Shown here: positions 8,501 to 17,600 of the stretch, piece after piece | Layout: every line of letters starts with the position of its first letter | How positions within the stretch are numbered: position 1 is the first letter of the stretch | Source: Bacteroidota bacterium | GTDB taxonomy: Bacteria > Bacteroidota > Bacteroidia > UKL13-3 | Assembly (NCBI GenBank): GCA_027488905.1 | Contig: JAIYAT010000031.1 | Location: forward strand, 54,714 to 118,713 | Reading direction: 5' to 3' | Length of the DNA stretch: 64,000 nt | Program-made: the position numbers and the translations under genes | The notes under the pieces: generated by a model | What the model saw: only the letters and a program-made list of their open reading frames with translations | Databases searched by the model: none | What the model was told of the DNA's origin: nothing

Positions 8501-10485
8501 TTGGCTTAAACAATGATACTGCTCTTGTTTTTCCTTTGGTAGATACAAACTATGTTTTAGCTACAAATAATGGAATTTGCACAAGGAGAGATACTTTGAG
8601 AATTACTGTAAATAGTGTTTCATTAAATGCTGGTCCTGATGCCGCTATTTGTCCAGGAGATACTGCTAAATTCACCGTCACTAGCGATGGAACTGTCAGG
8701 TGGACACCGTTTACATATCTTAGTGATACTATTGGTACTAATGTATATGCACTCCCAGATTCCAATATAACTTATATTCTGCAAGCCAATAATTTGGGTT
8801 GCTTGGCTTATGATACAGTTTCAGTAGTAACTGTTTCACTTCCAGTTAATGCTGGAACTGATAAGTTAATTTGTTTTGGAGATTCTGTTCAACTTACAGC
8901 AACTGGAGGTTCAAACTATATCTGGCTACCAAATTATCGAATGACCGATTCGTCTACTGCTACACCAACAGTTTTTCCTGCTGTACCAACCTATTATTTT
9001 GTAGCCTCCTACAATGGATTATGTGCCAGATACGATAGTGTTTTCGTTGATGTTAGGGTTCCTTATGCAGATGCTGGAATTGATAAAACTATTTGTAATG
9101 GTGATAGCGCTGTTATTGGGGTTGGGGTAAATGGAATTAAAACTTGGTTTCCAATTACTGGAATTGATACCAGTTCAAAAACGCCATATGCAAAGCCCGC
9201 AGCCACTACAACCTATTACCTAACTGGAAACAATGGCGGATGCATGGCTTATGATACAGTTACTGTTTCTGTACTTAATTTTAATATAAGTGCAGGAATG
9301 GACAGGGTAATTTGTAAAGGTGACAGCGTGCAACTTGGGGCTACAGGTGGGGTTAAATATAATTGGATACCTCTCTATAATATTAGTGACACAGGTATTG
9401 CAAACCCTTGGGTGAAACCAGATGTAACTACCCCATATCTAGTACTTTCAACCAATGGTTATTGTGTTAGGGTCGATACTGTTTTAATTGATGTAAAATC
9501 ACTAAATCTTAGCGCAGGAATTGATACAAGTGTTTGTATTGGTGAAAGTGTTAAACTAAATGCATCAGGAGCTTCAACTTACCAATGGTCGCCAATTAGT
9601 AACATCGATAATCCAACAATTGCCTCACCTACCGTTACACCAAATGTTCCAACAGCATACATTGTTTTAGGATTTGATGGAGTTGTTTGTCAAACCTATG
9701 ATACTGTTTTTGTGGATGTAAAAAATTATCCAGTTGTAAATGCAGGAGTTGATTTACGCCATTGCCCAGATGAGTTTTTGGATATGGCTGCAAGTGTTTC
9801 TGAATACACCAGATTAGAATGGTTACCTGCTACCTATCTAAGTGATAAACTAACTTTGAATCCTCAAGTATCTGTTAAAACAAATACGACTTATGTGCTA
9901 AGTGCTTGGAATGGCCATTGCTACAGTTCAGATACAATGACTGTTAGCGTTAATCCTAAAGTTGTTGCAGCGTTTAATGCAATTCCATCAAATGGTTTTG
10001 CTCCTTTACCTGTTACTTTTAATAACACAAGTCTTAATGCATATTTTTATACTTGGGATTTTGATAATAATGGAGACACTGATACAGCAAAAAATCCGAC
10101 TTACATCTTTAATGCTGAGGGTAGATACTTTGTATTATTATTAGCCAAAGACAGTTTAGGTTGCTTTGATACTGTTTCTTATCCTATTGACATTCAGGAG
10201 AAGGAAAACATCTTTATGCCTAATGCCTTTTCTCCAAATGGAGATGGCCTAAACGACCGCTTTGAACCAACGTATAATCCGTCTAAATTTGAGTATGTTG
10301 AGTACCAAATTTTCAATCGTTGGGGTGTACAGATATTTAGTACGAAAGTTCCACTAGGACTTTGGTGGGATGGCAAAACAAGCGGCCTTGCAGAACCTGC
10401 AGGTGTCTTTACTTATGTTGGCTTTGCTAAAGACCTTAAAGGAAAGATTTACGAATTGAACGGCTCTGTTACCTTAATTAGATAG
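5596..10485 (+). CDS. Giant secreted repeat protein with lectin-like, PKD and gliding-motility C-terminal domains (type IX secretion cargo)
   Basis: 1629 residues. It starts with a signal peptide (MKKRFLLALITSFFSVCLHA, cut before QTFNW). Residues about 25-480 hold SBBP/beta-propeller-like repeats (recurring GGTFDDGG, GGGSNDEG, GGSNEYPYALEL). Residues about 645-850 form a LamG/concanavalin-like domain (ACYPFSGNANDESGNGNNAQ through RLDELRIYNRTL). About 860-1455 contain eight tandem Ig-like units near 74 residues each, marked by AG-D---C-GD. A PKD domain follows (about 1456-1533, YTWDFDNNGDTDT). The end (about 1539-1629, FMPNAFSPNGDGLNDRF) is a gliding-motility-associated C-terminal (CHU_C, TIGR04131-type) sorting domain. 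Export by the type IX system and a surface or adhesive role follow from family knowledge. Confidence 0.9.
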   Translation: MKKRFLLALITSFFSVCLHAQTFNWSLKAGSTGTDNFRSTAIDAQNNVYGLLYFSSILTIDSAGTPKVFNTTGQRDILIVKYNCNKVFQWAVQVGGTFDDGGNAGFSDLEVDTNGIVYVASTINGSANFISANGNSTNRTSAGQQDGFLMKLSSSGIIQWINLLGGGSNDEGTSVTIDRQQNVYVGGYHTGLATFVSTTLPNFVRNSAAASVDFFLAKYNPSGVIQYLSGGASGGADIITGLAVDSAFTVYGVGTFGGGGNFNGFFGANALNNSAGTGAFLAAFNAAGATQWGVGMGNNLNEAFYSVAVDDQTNRVFATGAFQGSTTLTSRPGGTAQNLNAVGNFDAVLACFTLTGGTQWARTISGGSNEYPYALELSANGEVIIGGEISSNTNFGGTTINTSGGSNIFVARYSQTNVFISAINLSQGNPGSGFCLTRSPSSQIYLSGSFNTSILFGNDTLNSSGGSDGFIARLQDFDTTYLSVNKTSLTCTGDTVDFYVSNKRLGTFKWYRNDTLITITTAPNWRAWESGVYKVVSSNNCAVDKESFSFTIVRSPFYVAPRVSNITVCTGDTGRLNASGAQLYAWFPSTGLNDSTLASPLVNVNANATYYLVRLTGTCIDVDTVTVTLLNNCCLTCSSPYQLNQGVVACYPFSGNANDESGNGNNAQNFNAALAPDRFNVANRAYQFNGFNSYLEVPNSVSLASPTNQISFTFWARVTNWNFNAGVQYTPILSKSTTTAAAQYRAMVRSNGAYAMTDGKSWNGVIGSATNLNIWYFFCITARNDTMFYYRNGTLLGFAVGPTTYTLNNTTPLRIGRNDVNTAVVFSGRLDELRIYNRTLTQPEITKLYNLSNINGLPTITAGLDKDVCKGDSIQIVTTGTTGSYLWTPNVFLSSDTARSPFNKGDTSTTYITQVDYFGCKNYDTVRVNVANFQPDIGSDQTICRGDTATLILSNGGSTFGWSPNYRLLGLNNDTALVFPLVDTNYVLATNNGICTRRDTLRITVNSVSLNAGPDAAICPGDTAKFTVTSDGTVRWTPFTYLSDTIGTNVYALPDSNITYILQANNLGCLAYDTVSVVTVSLPVNAGTDKLICFGDSVQLTATGGSNYIWLPNYRMTDSSTATPTVFPAVPTYYFVASYNGLCARYDSVFVDVRVPYADAGIDKTICNGDSAVIGVGVNGIKTWFPITGIDTSSKTPYAKPAATTTYYLTGNNGGCMAYDTVTVSVLNFNISAGMDRVICKGDSVQLGATGGVKYNWIPLYNISDTGIANPWVKPDVTTPYLVLSTNGYCVRVDTVLIDVKSLNLSAGIDTSVCIGESVKLNASGASTYQWSPISNIDNPTIASPTVTPNVPTAYIVLGFDGVVCQTYDTVFVDVKNYPVVNAGVDLRHCPDEFLDMAASVSEYTRLEWLPATYLSDKLTLNPQVSVKTNTTYVLSAWNGHCYSSDTMTVSVNPKVVAAFNAIPSNGFAPLPVTFNNTSLNAYFYTWDFDNNGDTDTAKNPTYIFNAEGRYFVLLLAKDSLGCFDTVSYPIDIQEKENIFMPNAFSPNGDGLNDRFEPTYNPSKFEYVEYQIFNRWGVQIFSTKVPLGLWWDGKTSGLAEPAGVFTYVGFAKDLKGKIYELNGSVTLIR
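8176..9958 (+). repeat. Eight tandem Ig-like coding repeats of about 222 nt
   Basis: Within the giant secreted protein, units start near 8176, 8401, 8626, 8848, 9070, 9289, 9511 and 9739. Each begins with a (N/S)AG-D-x(3-4)-C-x-GD pattern and ends with a YD/RxD-TV strand. The spacing is regular (about 219-228 nt) but the DNA sequence has diverged, so these are old duplications rather than a recent expansion. The eighth unit (CPDEFLDM) has lost the GD signature. Confidence 0.8.
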
Positions 10486-10510
10486 TTGGCTTTTTAGTAA
10501 TGAAAATTCT

Positions 10511-10714
10511 TTAATAGGTAAGCCAAAGGTTCTGCCAAAACAACCATAGGCAATCTCCATAATTCATGTTGCCATTTGCAGGCATCACAAAGTTATTGTT
10601 GATTGAATCTTTGAATTTTTTAAACTGTGTCTTTAAGCAATTAAATTGCGTTAATGCCCATTCATTATTGCCGCTGTCTTTCCTAAATGTATAGCTACAG
10701 CTGGTATTTTGCAT
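10511..10714 (-). CDS. Small hypothetical protein (uncertain)
   Basis: An open frame of 67 residues from the ATG at 10714 (81 from a TTG at 10756) fills most of the 293-nt gap between the giant secreted protein and trmN6, on the opposite strand. The composition is protein-like, with several Trp, Cys and Asn residues (NMNYGDCLWLFWQNLWLTY at the end), but there is no signal peptide or known motif. If real, it is divergent from trmN6 with 64 nt between starts. The alternative is non-coding spacer. Confidence 0.35.
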   Translation of the reverse strand: MQNTSCSYTFRKDSGNNEWALTQFNCLKTQFKKFKDSINNNFVMPANGNMNYGDCLWLFWQNLWLTY

Positions 10715-10778
10715 GATTTTTATTCCTTGCACAAATAAAGAAATATTGGTTTGCAATAGTTTTATTTGTAATCTATAA

Positions 10779-11489
10779 ATGGCAAGTGACTTCTTCGATT
10801 TTAAGCAGTTTAGGGTTTACCATAACCAATGCGCCATGAAGGTTGGCACAGATAGCGTTTTGCTTGGTGCACTTATTCCGCAATCTGAAGATGTTTCAAC
10901 TATTTTGGATATTGGCACTGGCTCTGGCATTCTCGCGCTAATGATGGCGCAACGTTTTCCCAAGGCTTCAATAGATGCCATAGAAATAGATTTAGCTGCT
11001 GCAACCCAAGCCCACCATAATTTTGAGCAAAGTAAGTGGTGCAATCGGTTGAAAGTATTTCCTAATGGATTGCAAGCGTTTTCTGCGACAAATAAGTATC
11101 AGTTAATCATAAGTAATCCACCCTATTTTGTATTGGAAGACGCTTATCAAATGGTAGATTCTTCAAGAAGAGACGCTCGCTATACCCATACTTTAACACA
11201 TCATGAACTGCTAAGTAATAGCATGAATTTAATGGATGAAAAAGGTACCCTATTTGTAATTCTTCCTTCTAGTAATGCTGCTTCATTTTTTCAATTGGCG
11301 CAAGGTTTCGGTTTGAACCAAACTTTTGAAGTTGCAATTAAGATGAAGCCTAATGCGCTTGTTTCTCGGTACATTTTAGGATTTAGTTTAACACCCAAAA
11401 TGATGGAGCAATCTGAGTTTGTTGTTTATGATACGCTTGGCAAAAGAAGTGAAGCTTATGCCATGGTTACCTCAGATTTTTACCTCTGA
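10779..11489 (+). CDS. trmN6: tRNA1(Val) (adenine37-N6)-methyltransferase
   Basis: 236 residues, family-typical. The N-terminus FRVYHNQCAMKVGTDSVLLG matches the TrmN6/YfiC group, followed by SAM motif I ILDIGTGSGILALMMAQ, the acidic turn AIEIDLAAA and the N6-adenine methyltransferase catalytic motif SNPPYF. It methylates A37 of tRNA-Val. The 3' end overlaps the convergent saccharopine-dehydrogenase-like gene by 18 nt, so the two messages share an antisense tail. A GGTTTGAACC word lies at 11310-11319 (encoding GLN). Confidence 0.92.
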   Translation: MASDFFDFKQFRVYHNQCAMKVGTDSVLLGALIPQSEDVSTILDIGTGSGILALMMAQRFPKASIDAIEIDLAAATQAHHNFEQSKWCNRLKVFPNGLQAFSATNKYQLIISNPPYFVLEDAYQMVDSSRRDARYTHTLTHHELLSNSMNLMDEKGTLFVILPSSNAASFFQLAQGFGLNQTFEVAIKMKPNALVSRYILGFSLTPKMMEQSEFVVYDTLGKRSEAYAMVTSDFYL

Positions 11490-12806
11490 GTGTTTAAATG
11501 AAATGCCAAGTTTAGCCAGTTCTTTTAAAATGGGTTGGTAGAATTCTCTGCTGATGGGAATTTGTACACCGCTTGATTTAATGTTTCCTTGGAGTATAAG
11601 TTTTGCGGCTATTCCCATAGGTAACCCTACCGTTTTTGCCATTGCTGTTTGAACTTGATTTTCGCCAGTTACAACCAAACTAGCTTCCATTTTATACGGT
11701 TTTCCTTTTATTTGATAACCAATTTCATGCTTCATTACTATTTGGTCGAGTTCTCCTTTTTGAAGCATCCATTTTTCTTGTAATAGCTTTTGTAAGGCTT
11801 GGGCCGGAGTTGCTTTTTGAAGTCCTATAGGTTTTGGTTCAAACAAACCTAACCATACCATATTCTTATAGGCTTTTGAAGATTTCTTTAAATTTAACAT
11901 TAAACAGATTTCCTCTTCAAGGTTTTTACGATTTGCATTTGGAATTAAACTACATAGCCAATCTCTATAAGTTAAAGTTTCTGGATGAATGAGTTCATAA
12001 GCATCATCTGTGAGGCCTAGACTAACTAATTGTTGCCAGCTTTCACAGAACCCTTTGCCACGTAAAGTACCTCTAAGAACGGTTTGTGCCGTGCTTATAC
12101 CATAAGGTTCAATGTATCCTAATGAGTCGCGATTTGCGTAAGCATCAAAGCTGCCATGACCCTTCACTTTGATTGTTTTTGTTTGTGCGAAAATCCTACT
12201 TGGAGGAATTAGTTTAAGTAAACCATTTTCAATATATTTTGCTGTGTTTTGTCCAGCTAACACCACATTTCTTGGATTCCATGTAAATTTGTAATGCCAA
12301 GGATTATTGTCAAATTCTGGGGCCACTAAGCCGCCACAATAAGATTCGAAGGAAGTTATTTTACCTCCCTTTTCTTGAATTTGATGGATCATTTCCATTG
12401 CCGACAAATGGTCAAGGCCAGGGTCTAATCCAATTTCGTTCAAAATTAAAACACCTGCTTTTAAAGCCAAGGGATGTAGCTTTTTCATTTCCTCACTCAC
12501 ATAAGAAGCAGTAATCATTGGAATTTTTGCCTCAATACAATTGAGTGCTGCTAAGTGATGAAGGCTGGGAGGCAATAATGAAATAACCAAATCTGATTTC
12601 TTAATAAGGGCAATCCTTTTGTTTTCATCAAGAATATCCAAGGCAATTGCTTTGCCCGCTTTATTTCTTCCTATGCGGTTTTCAGCAGCTTCTATGTTGG
12701 CATCAGCCACTATAATTTCCCAGTTTTCTTTTTTAGCATTCTTCAATAAATATTGAATCAAACTTGCCGAGGATAAGCCAGCACCTAACACCAATATCTT
12801 TTTCAT
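11472..12806 (-). CDS. Saccharopine dehydrogenase-like protein
   Basis: 444 residues. The N-terminal NAD(P)-binding Rossmann motif is ILVLGAGLSSASLIQYL, followed by a segment ending DLVISLLPPSLHHLAALNCI. The catalytic domain contains LILNEIGLDPGLDHLSAM and FESYCGGLVAPEFDNNPWHY, characteristic of saccharopine reductase/LYS9-like proteins. In eukaryotes this family acts in lysine metabolism. Bacterial members are often part of lysine catabolism or of unknown function, so the substrate is not assigned. No second lysine gene is adjacent. It is convergent with trmN6 (18-nt overlap) and divergent from ade (74 nt between starts). Confidence 0.85.
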   Translation of the reverse strand: MKKILVLGAGLSSASLIQYLLKNAKKENWEIIVADANIEAAENRIGRNKAGKAIALDILDENKRIALIKKSDLVISLLPPSLHHLAALNCIEAKIPMITASYVSEEMKKLHPLALKAGVLILNEIGLDPGLDHLSAMEMIHQIQEKGGKITSFESYCGGLVAPEFDNNPWHYKFTWNPRNVVLAGQNTAKYIENGLLKLIPPSRIFAQTKTIKVKGHGSFDAYANRDSLGYIEPYGISTAQTVLRGTLRGKGFCESWQQLVSLGLTDDAYELIHPETLTYRDWLCSLIPNANRKNLEEEICLMLNLKKSSKAYKNMVWLGLFEPKPIGLQKATPAQALQKLLQEKWMLQKGELDQIVMKHEIGYQIKGKPYKMEASLVVTGENQVQTAMAKTVGLPMGIAAKLILQGNIKSSGVQIPISREFYQPILKELAKLGISFKHSEVKI

Positions 12807-12880
12807 AGGTTTATTTCTTTTGGGCGAAGCTAATTACTGTAAGCTATTTCCCAAAATTTCCTAAAATTGAATAAAGAATT

Positions 12881-14485
12881 ATGAGCAAGTCATTTTCAGT
12901 AAAAGCCAATTTAGTTGATATTGAAAGAAGGAAAATTATTCCATCTCAAATACAAGTTTCTAATGGCATCATCCAATCTATCGTAGAAATCCAAGAAGCG
13001 TTTGATAACTATATTTTACCGGGTTTTATTGATGCTCATGTGCACATAGAAAGCTCGCTTTTGCCTCCATCTAGTTTTGCTAGACTAGCAGTAAATCATG
13101 GAACTGTGGCAACGGTAAGCGACCCACATGAAATTGCGAATGTATTAGGAATTTCTGGCGTAGAATATATGCTAGATAATGCCGCTCAAGTTCCTTTTAA
13201 ATTCTTTTTTGGCGCTCCTTCTTGTGTGCCTGCGACCCAATTTGAAACAGCAGGAGCTGAACTTAACTCTGATGAGGTAAACACTTTGTTGCAGGATAAA
13301 CGTATTTTTTATCTCTCAGAAATGATGAATTATCCTGGTGTAATTAATCAGGATAAAGAAGTTTATGAAAAAATAAAGGGTGCACATGCTGTAGGTAAGC
13401 CAATTGATGGCCATGCACCAGGTTTGAGAGGAATGGATTTAGAAAAATACATCAATGCTGGAATAAGTACCGATCACGAATGTTTTACGCTTGAGGAAGC
13501 GTTAGAAAAACTAGCACTGGGAATGAAAATACTCATTAGGGAAGGCAGTGCCGCTAGAAATTTTGAAGTTTTACATCCTCTTTTGGATAAGCATGCTAGT
13601 AATTTAATGTTTTGTTCAGATGACAAACATCCAGATGGTTTGTTGCTTGGCCATATTAATGATTTGGTGGTTAAATCAATAAACCTTGGGTATAATTTGT
13701 TTGACGTATTACAAGTTGCCTGCGTAAATCCTGTTAAACATTATAAACTGCCCGTGGGTCTATTAAAGACTGGTGATTCTGCCGATTTTATTGTGGTAAA
13801 AAATCTCGAAAATTTTGAAGTTCTGCAAACTTTCATTGGTGGTGATTGCGTTTTTAATTTTGGTGCCTGCAGTATTTCACAAATGACTATATCAGTTATA
13901 AATAATTTTCAGGTTGAACCAATTAATGAATCTGAGATTATACATGAACCCAAAAGTGTTCAGGAAGTAATTGAATGTTTGGAAGGGCAACTTGTTACAG
14001 GCTGTTTACTTGTTCCAAGAGAAAAGTTGGTGCCTAGCAACGATTTTCTTAAACTAGTGGTAGTGAACCGATATTCGAATGCAAAGCCCGCTATTGCTTA
14101 CATTAAAAATTTTGGTTTAGAAAGAGGCGCCATTGCTTCTACAGTTGCCCATGATAGCCATAATATTATTGCCGTGGGTATAAGTGATGAGGAAATTACA
14201 AATGCTATTAATTTAGTAATTGCAGAAAAGGGTGGATTGGTTGCTAGTCATAAAGATGAATGTATAATTTTGGCTTTACCTATTGCTGGACTTATGAGTG
14301 ATAAAGATGCTTATGAAGTTGCAGATTTATATACACAATTAGATGAATATGCAAAAACCAGATTAGGTGCCAAGCTAAAAGCACCATTTATGAGTCTTTC
14401 TTTTATGGCATTATTGGTAATTCCACATTTAAAATTAAGTGATAAAGGATTATTTAGTGGAGATGCATTTTCTTTTGTAAATTAG
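12881..14485 (+). CDS. ade: Adenine deaminase
   Basis: 534 residues, typical length of the amidohydrolase-type adenine deaminase, which converts adenine to hypoxanthine and ammonia in purine salvage. Visible motifs are the metal-binding PGFIDAHVHIESSLLPP, SDPHEIANVLG, GHAPGL and STDHECF, plus FCSDDKHPDGLL. The C-terminal domain (about residues 360-534) has GAIASTVAHDSHNIIAVG and SHKDECIILALPIAGLMS, diagnostic of the Ade C-terminal fold. A small membrane-protein gene follows after 5 nt. Confidence 0.95.
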   Translation: MSKSFSVKANLVDIERRKIIPSQIQVSNGIIQSIVEIQEAFDNYILPGFIDAHVHIESSLLPPSSFARLAVNHGTVATVSDPHEIANVLGISGVEYMLDNAAQVPFKFFFGAPSCVPATQFETAGAELNSDEVNTLLQDKRIFYLSEMMNYPGVINQDKEVYEKIKGAHAVGKPIDGHAPGLRGMDLEKYINAGISTDHECFTLEEALEKLALGMKILIREGSAARNFEVLHPLLDKHASNLMFCSDDKHPDGLLLGHINDLVVKSINLGYNLFDVLQVACVNPVKHYKLPVGLLKTGDSADFIVVKNLENFEVLQTFIGGDCVFNFGACSISQMTISVINNFQVEPINESEIIHEPKSVQEVIECLEGQLVTGCLLVPREKLVPSNDFLKLVVVNRYSNAKPAIAYIKNFGLERGAIASTVAHDSHNIIAVGISDEEITNAINLVIAEKGGLVASHKDECIILALPIAGLMSDKDAYEVADLYTQLDEYAKTRLGAKLKAPFMSLSFMALLVIPHLKLSDKGLFSGDAFSFVN

Positions 14486-14490
14486 CGGCA

Positions 14491-14676
14491 ATGAACGAAA
14501 CACTCAAAGATTGGATACGAAGAATACAAATACTCTTTTATTTTGGAGTTTTATTTGTAGTTTTTGTTGTTTTTATTTTGGAGATTAAACGTGCATACAG
14601 CATTGATTTTATTCCTAATTTTGATGGAGTAATTGATGATGAGTATTTCAGAATCAAAGATGTTTGGTTCAACTAG
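14491..14676 (+). CDS. Small single-pass membrane protein
   Basis: 61 residues starting at ATG 14491. A single strongly hydrophobic helix lies at about residues 12-30 (ILFYFGVLFVVFVVFIL), with charged ends. No family is recognised. It sits 5 nt after ade and 3 nt before the DUF4175-like membrane protein, so translation is probably coupled. It may be a partner subunit of that protein; this is inferred from spacing only. Confidence 0.5.
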   Translation: MNETLKDWIRRIQILFYFGVLFVVFVVFILEIKRAYSIDFIPNFDGVIDDEYFRIKDVWFN

Positions 14677-14679
14677 CTT

Positions 14680-17600
14680 GTGAATAACCTTAACAACGAA
14701 ATACTGCTAAAAAAGCTTGATGCTTTTATACGAAAGTACTACCAAAATCAACTGATTAAGGGAGTAATTCTATTTTTAGGCACTTGCTTAGCTACATTCT
14801 TAGTCGTAGCACTTTTAGAATATTTTGGAAGATATACTTCTAACATTAGAGCAGTTTTATTTTTTAGTTTAATTACTATATCTACTCTGACCTTTTTCAA
14901 ATTCATTTTTTTACCACTCCTTAAACTTTTTAAAATTGGCAAATTAATTAGTTACGAATTAGCTGCAGAAATTATAGGCAAACACTTTTCTTCAGTTTCT
15001 GATAAATTACTCAATACCCTTCAATTAATAGCTCAGAAAGATCAGTCAAGTGATTTGTTGCTAGCCGCAATTGAACAAAAGACTCAAGATTTGTCTCCAC
15101 TTCCTTTTGTTGCTGCCATTGATTATAAAAAGAACCTTAAGTTTTTACGTTATGCTGTAATTCCTTTATTTGCATTAATAGTATTGCTTATTTTTTCACC
15201 TGCCATTGTTAGTGAAAGTGCCAATCGTTTATTGCATTATAACCAAGCTTTTAAGGTTCCTTCTCCGTTTGTATTTGAAATTGAGAATGATTCATTAAAG
15301 GTAGAACAATACCAAGATTTTGTTTTAAACATTAAGGTAAGTGGGCAAAAATTGCCCAATGATGTTTATGTAATTTTTGACAATCAAAGAAACAGATTAG
15401 AAAAAATTGATGAAACACATTTTAGCTATGCATTTAAAAACTTACAAAAAGACATAGCATTCCATCTTGAAGCACTTAGTTTTGAGGGTGATGAAAAGGT
15501 AATAGAAGTTTATAGAAAACCTGTATTAATTAACTTTAGTGCAAGTTTATCCTATCCAAATTACTTAGGTAAAAAGGATGAAGTAATTAATAATCCTGGT
15601 GATTTAAACATTCCTGCGGGTACTACCGTTACTTGGAATTTTACAGGGAAGCAAACACAAAGTATTGATTTGTTTTTTGAAAAACTAACTAGTAAAGCAA
15701 AGTCCGATGGTAACTTTAAATTTTCATTCCAACGAAAGTTTTTTGTTTCAGATGCTTATAGCATTGTACTTTCAAATGAACAAGTTTCTCGTGGTGATTC
15801 GCTCCATTTTTCTATTTTGGTTCAACCCGATGCCTTCCCAAGTTTGGCTCTTGAACAAACCATAGACTCGCTTACAGGAAAATATATTTATTTGGCAGGC
15901 ACTGGAACAGACGATTATGGCCTAACTAAAATGAGTTTTAATTATCGTTTCCTGAAGTCAGAGAACAAAGAGAAAGTAGCTAAGGGAAATCAAATAGAAT
16001 GGATTGAAATCCCTAAAGAAAAAAGAATTCAGGTTAATCACATTTTTGATTTATATAAAATTGGGTTTGAGCCCTCTGATGAAATTGAATACTTTTTTGA
16101 AATTTGGGATAATGATGGTGTAATTGGTCCAAAATCAGTGAAGAGTGAGAAGTTAACCATAAAGGCTCCTGATAAGCAAGCCTTAAAATCACAGTCGAAT
16201 GCAGAGAGCAACGCCTTAGAAGATAAAATGGAAGAGGCACTCAAAGAATCACAAGAATTGCAATCAGAACTCAAAAAGCTACAAGATAAACTCAAGTCGC
16301 AACAACCACTAAGTTGGGAGGAGAAAAAGAAATTAGAGCAGTTACTAAATCAACAAAAAGAATTGCAAGAAAAGCTGAAATCCTTGCAAAAAGATTTTAA
16401 ACAAAAGAACATAAAAGAGCAGGCATTCAAAGAAGAGCAGGAGCGAATCATCGAAAAGCAGGAGCAAATACAAAAAATGTATGAAAAGCTAATGAATGAG
16501 GAGATGAAGCAGATGATGAAACAGCTTGAAAACATGATGAAGTTGCAGAATAAAGAACAAATCAAGAAAGAACTTGATAAAATGGAAATAAGCAACAAGG
16601 ATGTAGAAAAGGAGTTGGATAGAATGCTTGAAATGTATAAAGAGCTTGAGGTGGATAAGAAGATGGAAGATGCCATGAAGGAGCTTAAGAATTTAGCTGA
16701 AGACCAAAGAAACCTTAAGCAAGAAATGAATCAAAAGGAATCAAAGGAAGGTGAAAATAAGGAGCAGTTGTCACAAAAACAGGATGAGCTAAAGGATAGA
16801 TTTGAAAACCTTCAAAAGGATTTAAAGGAGTTAGAGAAGAAAAATAGCGAGTTAGAATCGCCCAAAAAATTAGCCGATACAAAAGAATTAGAACAACAAG
16901 TAAAAGAGAAAATGGAGCAAAGTGCCCAAGAAATGAAAAAGGGCAATAACAAAAAGGCTGGAGAAAAAATGGAGGATGCTGCCGAAGACTTAGAGAAAAT
17001 GGAGCAGCAAATGGAAGAGCAAAAGGAAAAAGACGAAGAAGAAAAGGACGAAGTTGATGCGCAAGCCTTAAGGGAAATTCTTGAGAACTTAATTCAATTA
17101 AGTAAAGACCAAGAGCAAACCATGGAAGAACTCAAACAAATAACAGGATATAATCCAAAGTTTGTAGCCATTGCTCAAAAACAAAAGGTATTGCAAGGCA
17201 ATGCAAAAATGATTGAGGACAGTTTGTTAAGCATTAGTAAAAGAGCGCCAGAGGTAAAATCTTTTATTAATAAAGAACTTACCAAAATGAATTCCCATTT
17301 AGAAAAAAGTAATTTAGGTTTTTCTCAAAGAAATATTGGTGAAGTGCGGGTTCAGCAGCAATATGCTATGACCAGCATGAATAACCTTGCAGTAATGTTG
17401 AGTGAGTCACTCAAAGAAATGCAGCAAAAAAACCAACAGAATAAGCAATCAAAAAGTAAGGGAAAAGGAAAGCCAAAGCCTAAACCAGGTTCTGGAAAGC
17501 CAAGTATGAGTCAGCTTAAGAAAATGCAAGAGGAGATGAATAAGCAGATGAAAGAAGGCATGAATAAGAATGGAAGCAGCCAACCAGGAAAGGGCCAAAT

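Noticed and set aside
10511..10756. Small minus-strand frame as a confident gene
   Set aside because: Kept only as a low-confidence feature: no motif, TTG or late ATG start and no conserved context.
16350..16676. Minus-strand frame rich in Ser, Phe and Cys opposite the coiled coil
   Set aside because: The composition is the complement of Lys/Glu-rich codons; there is no start context and the sense frame is clearly the DUF4175-like protein.
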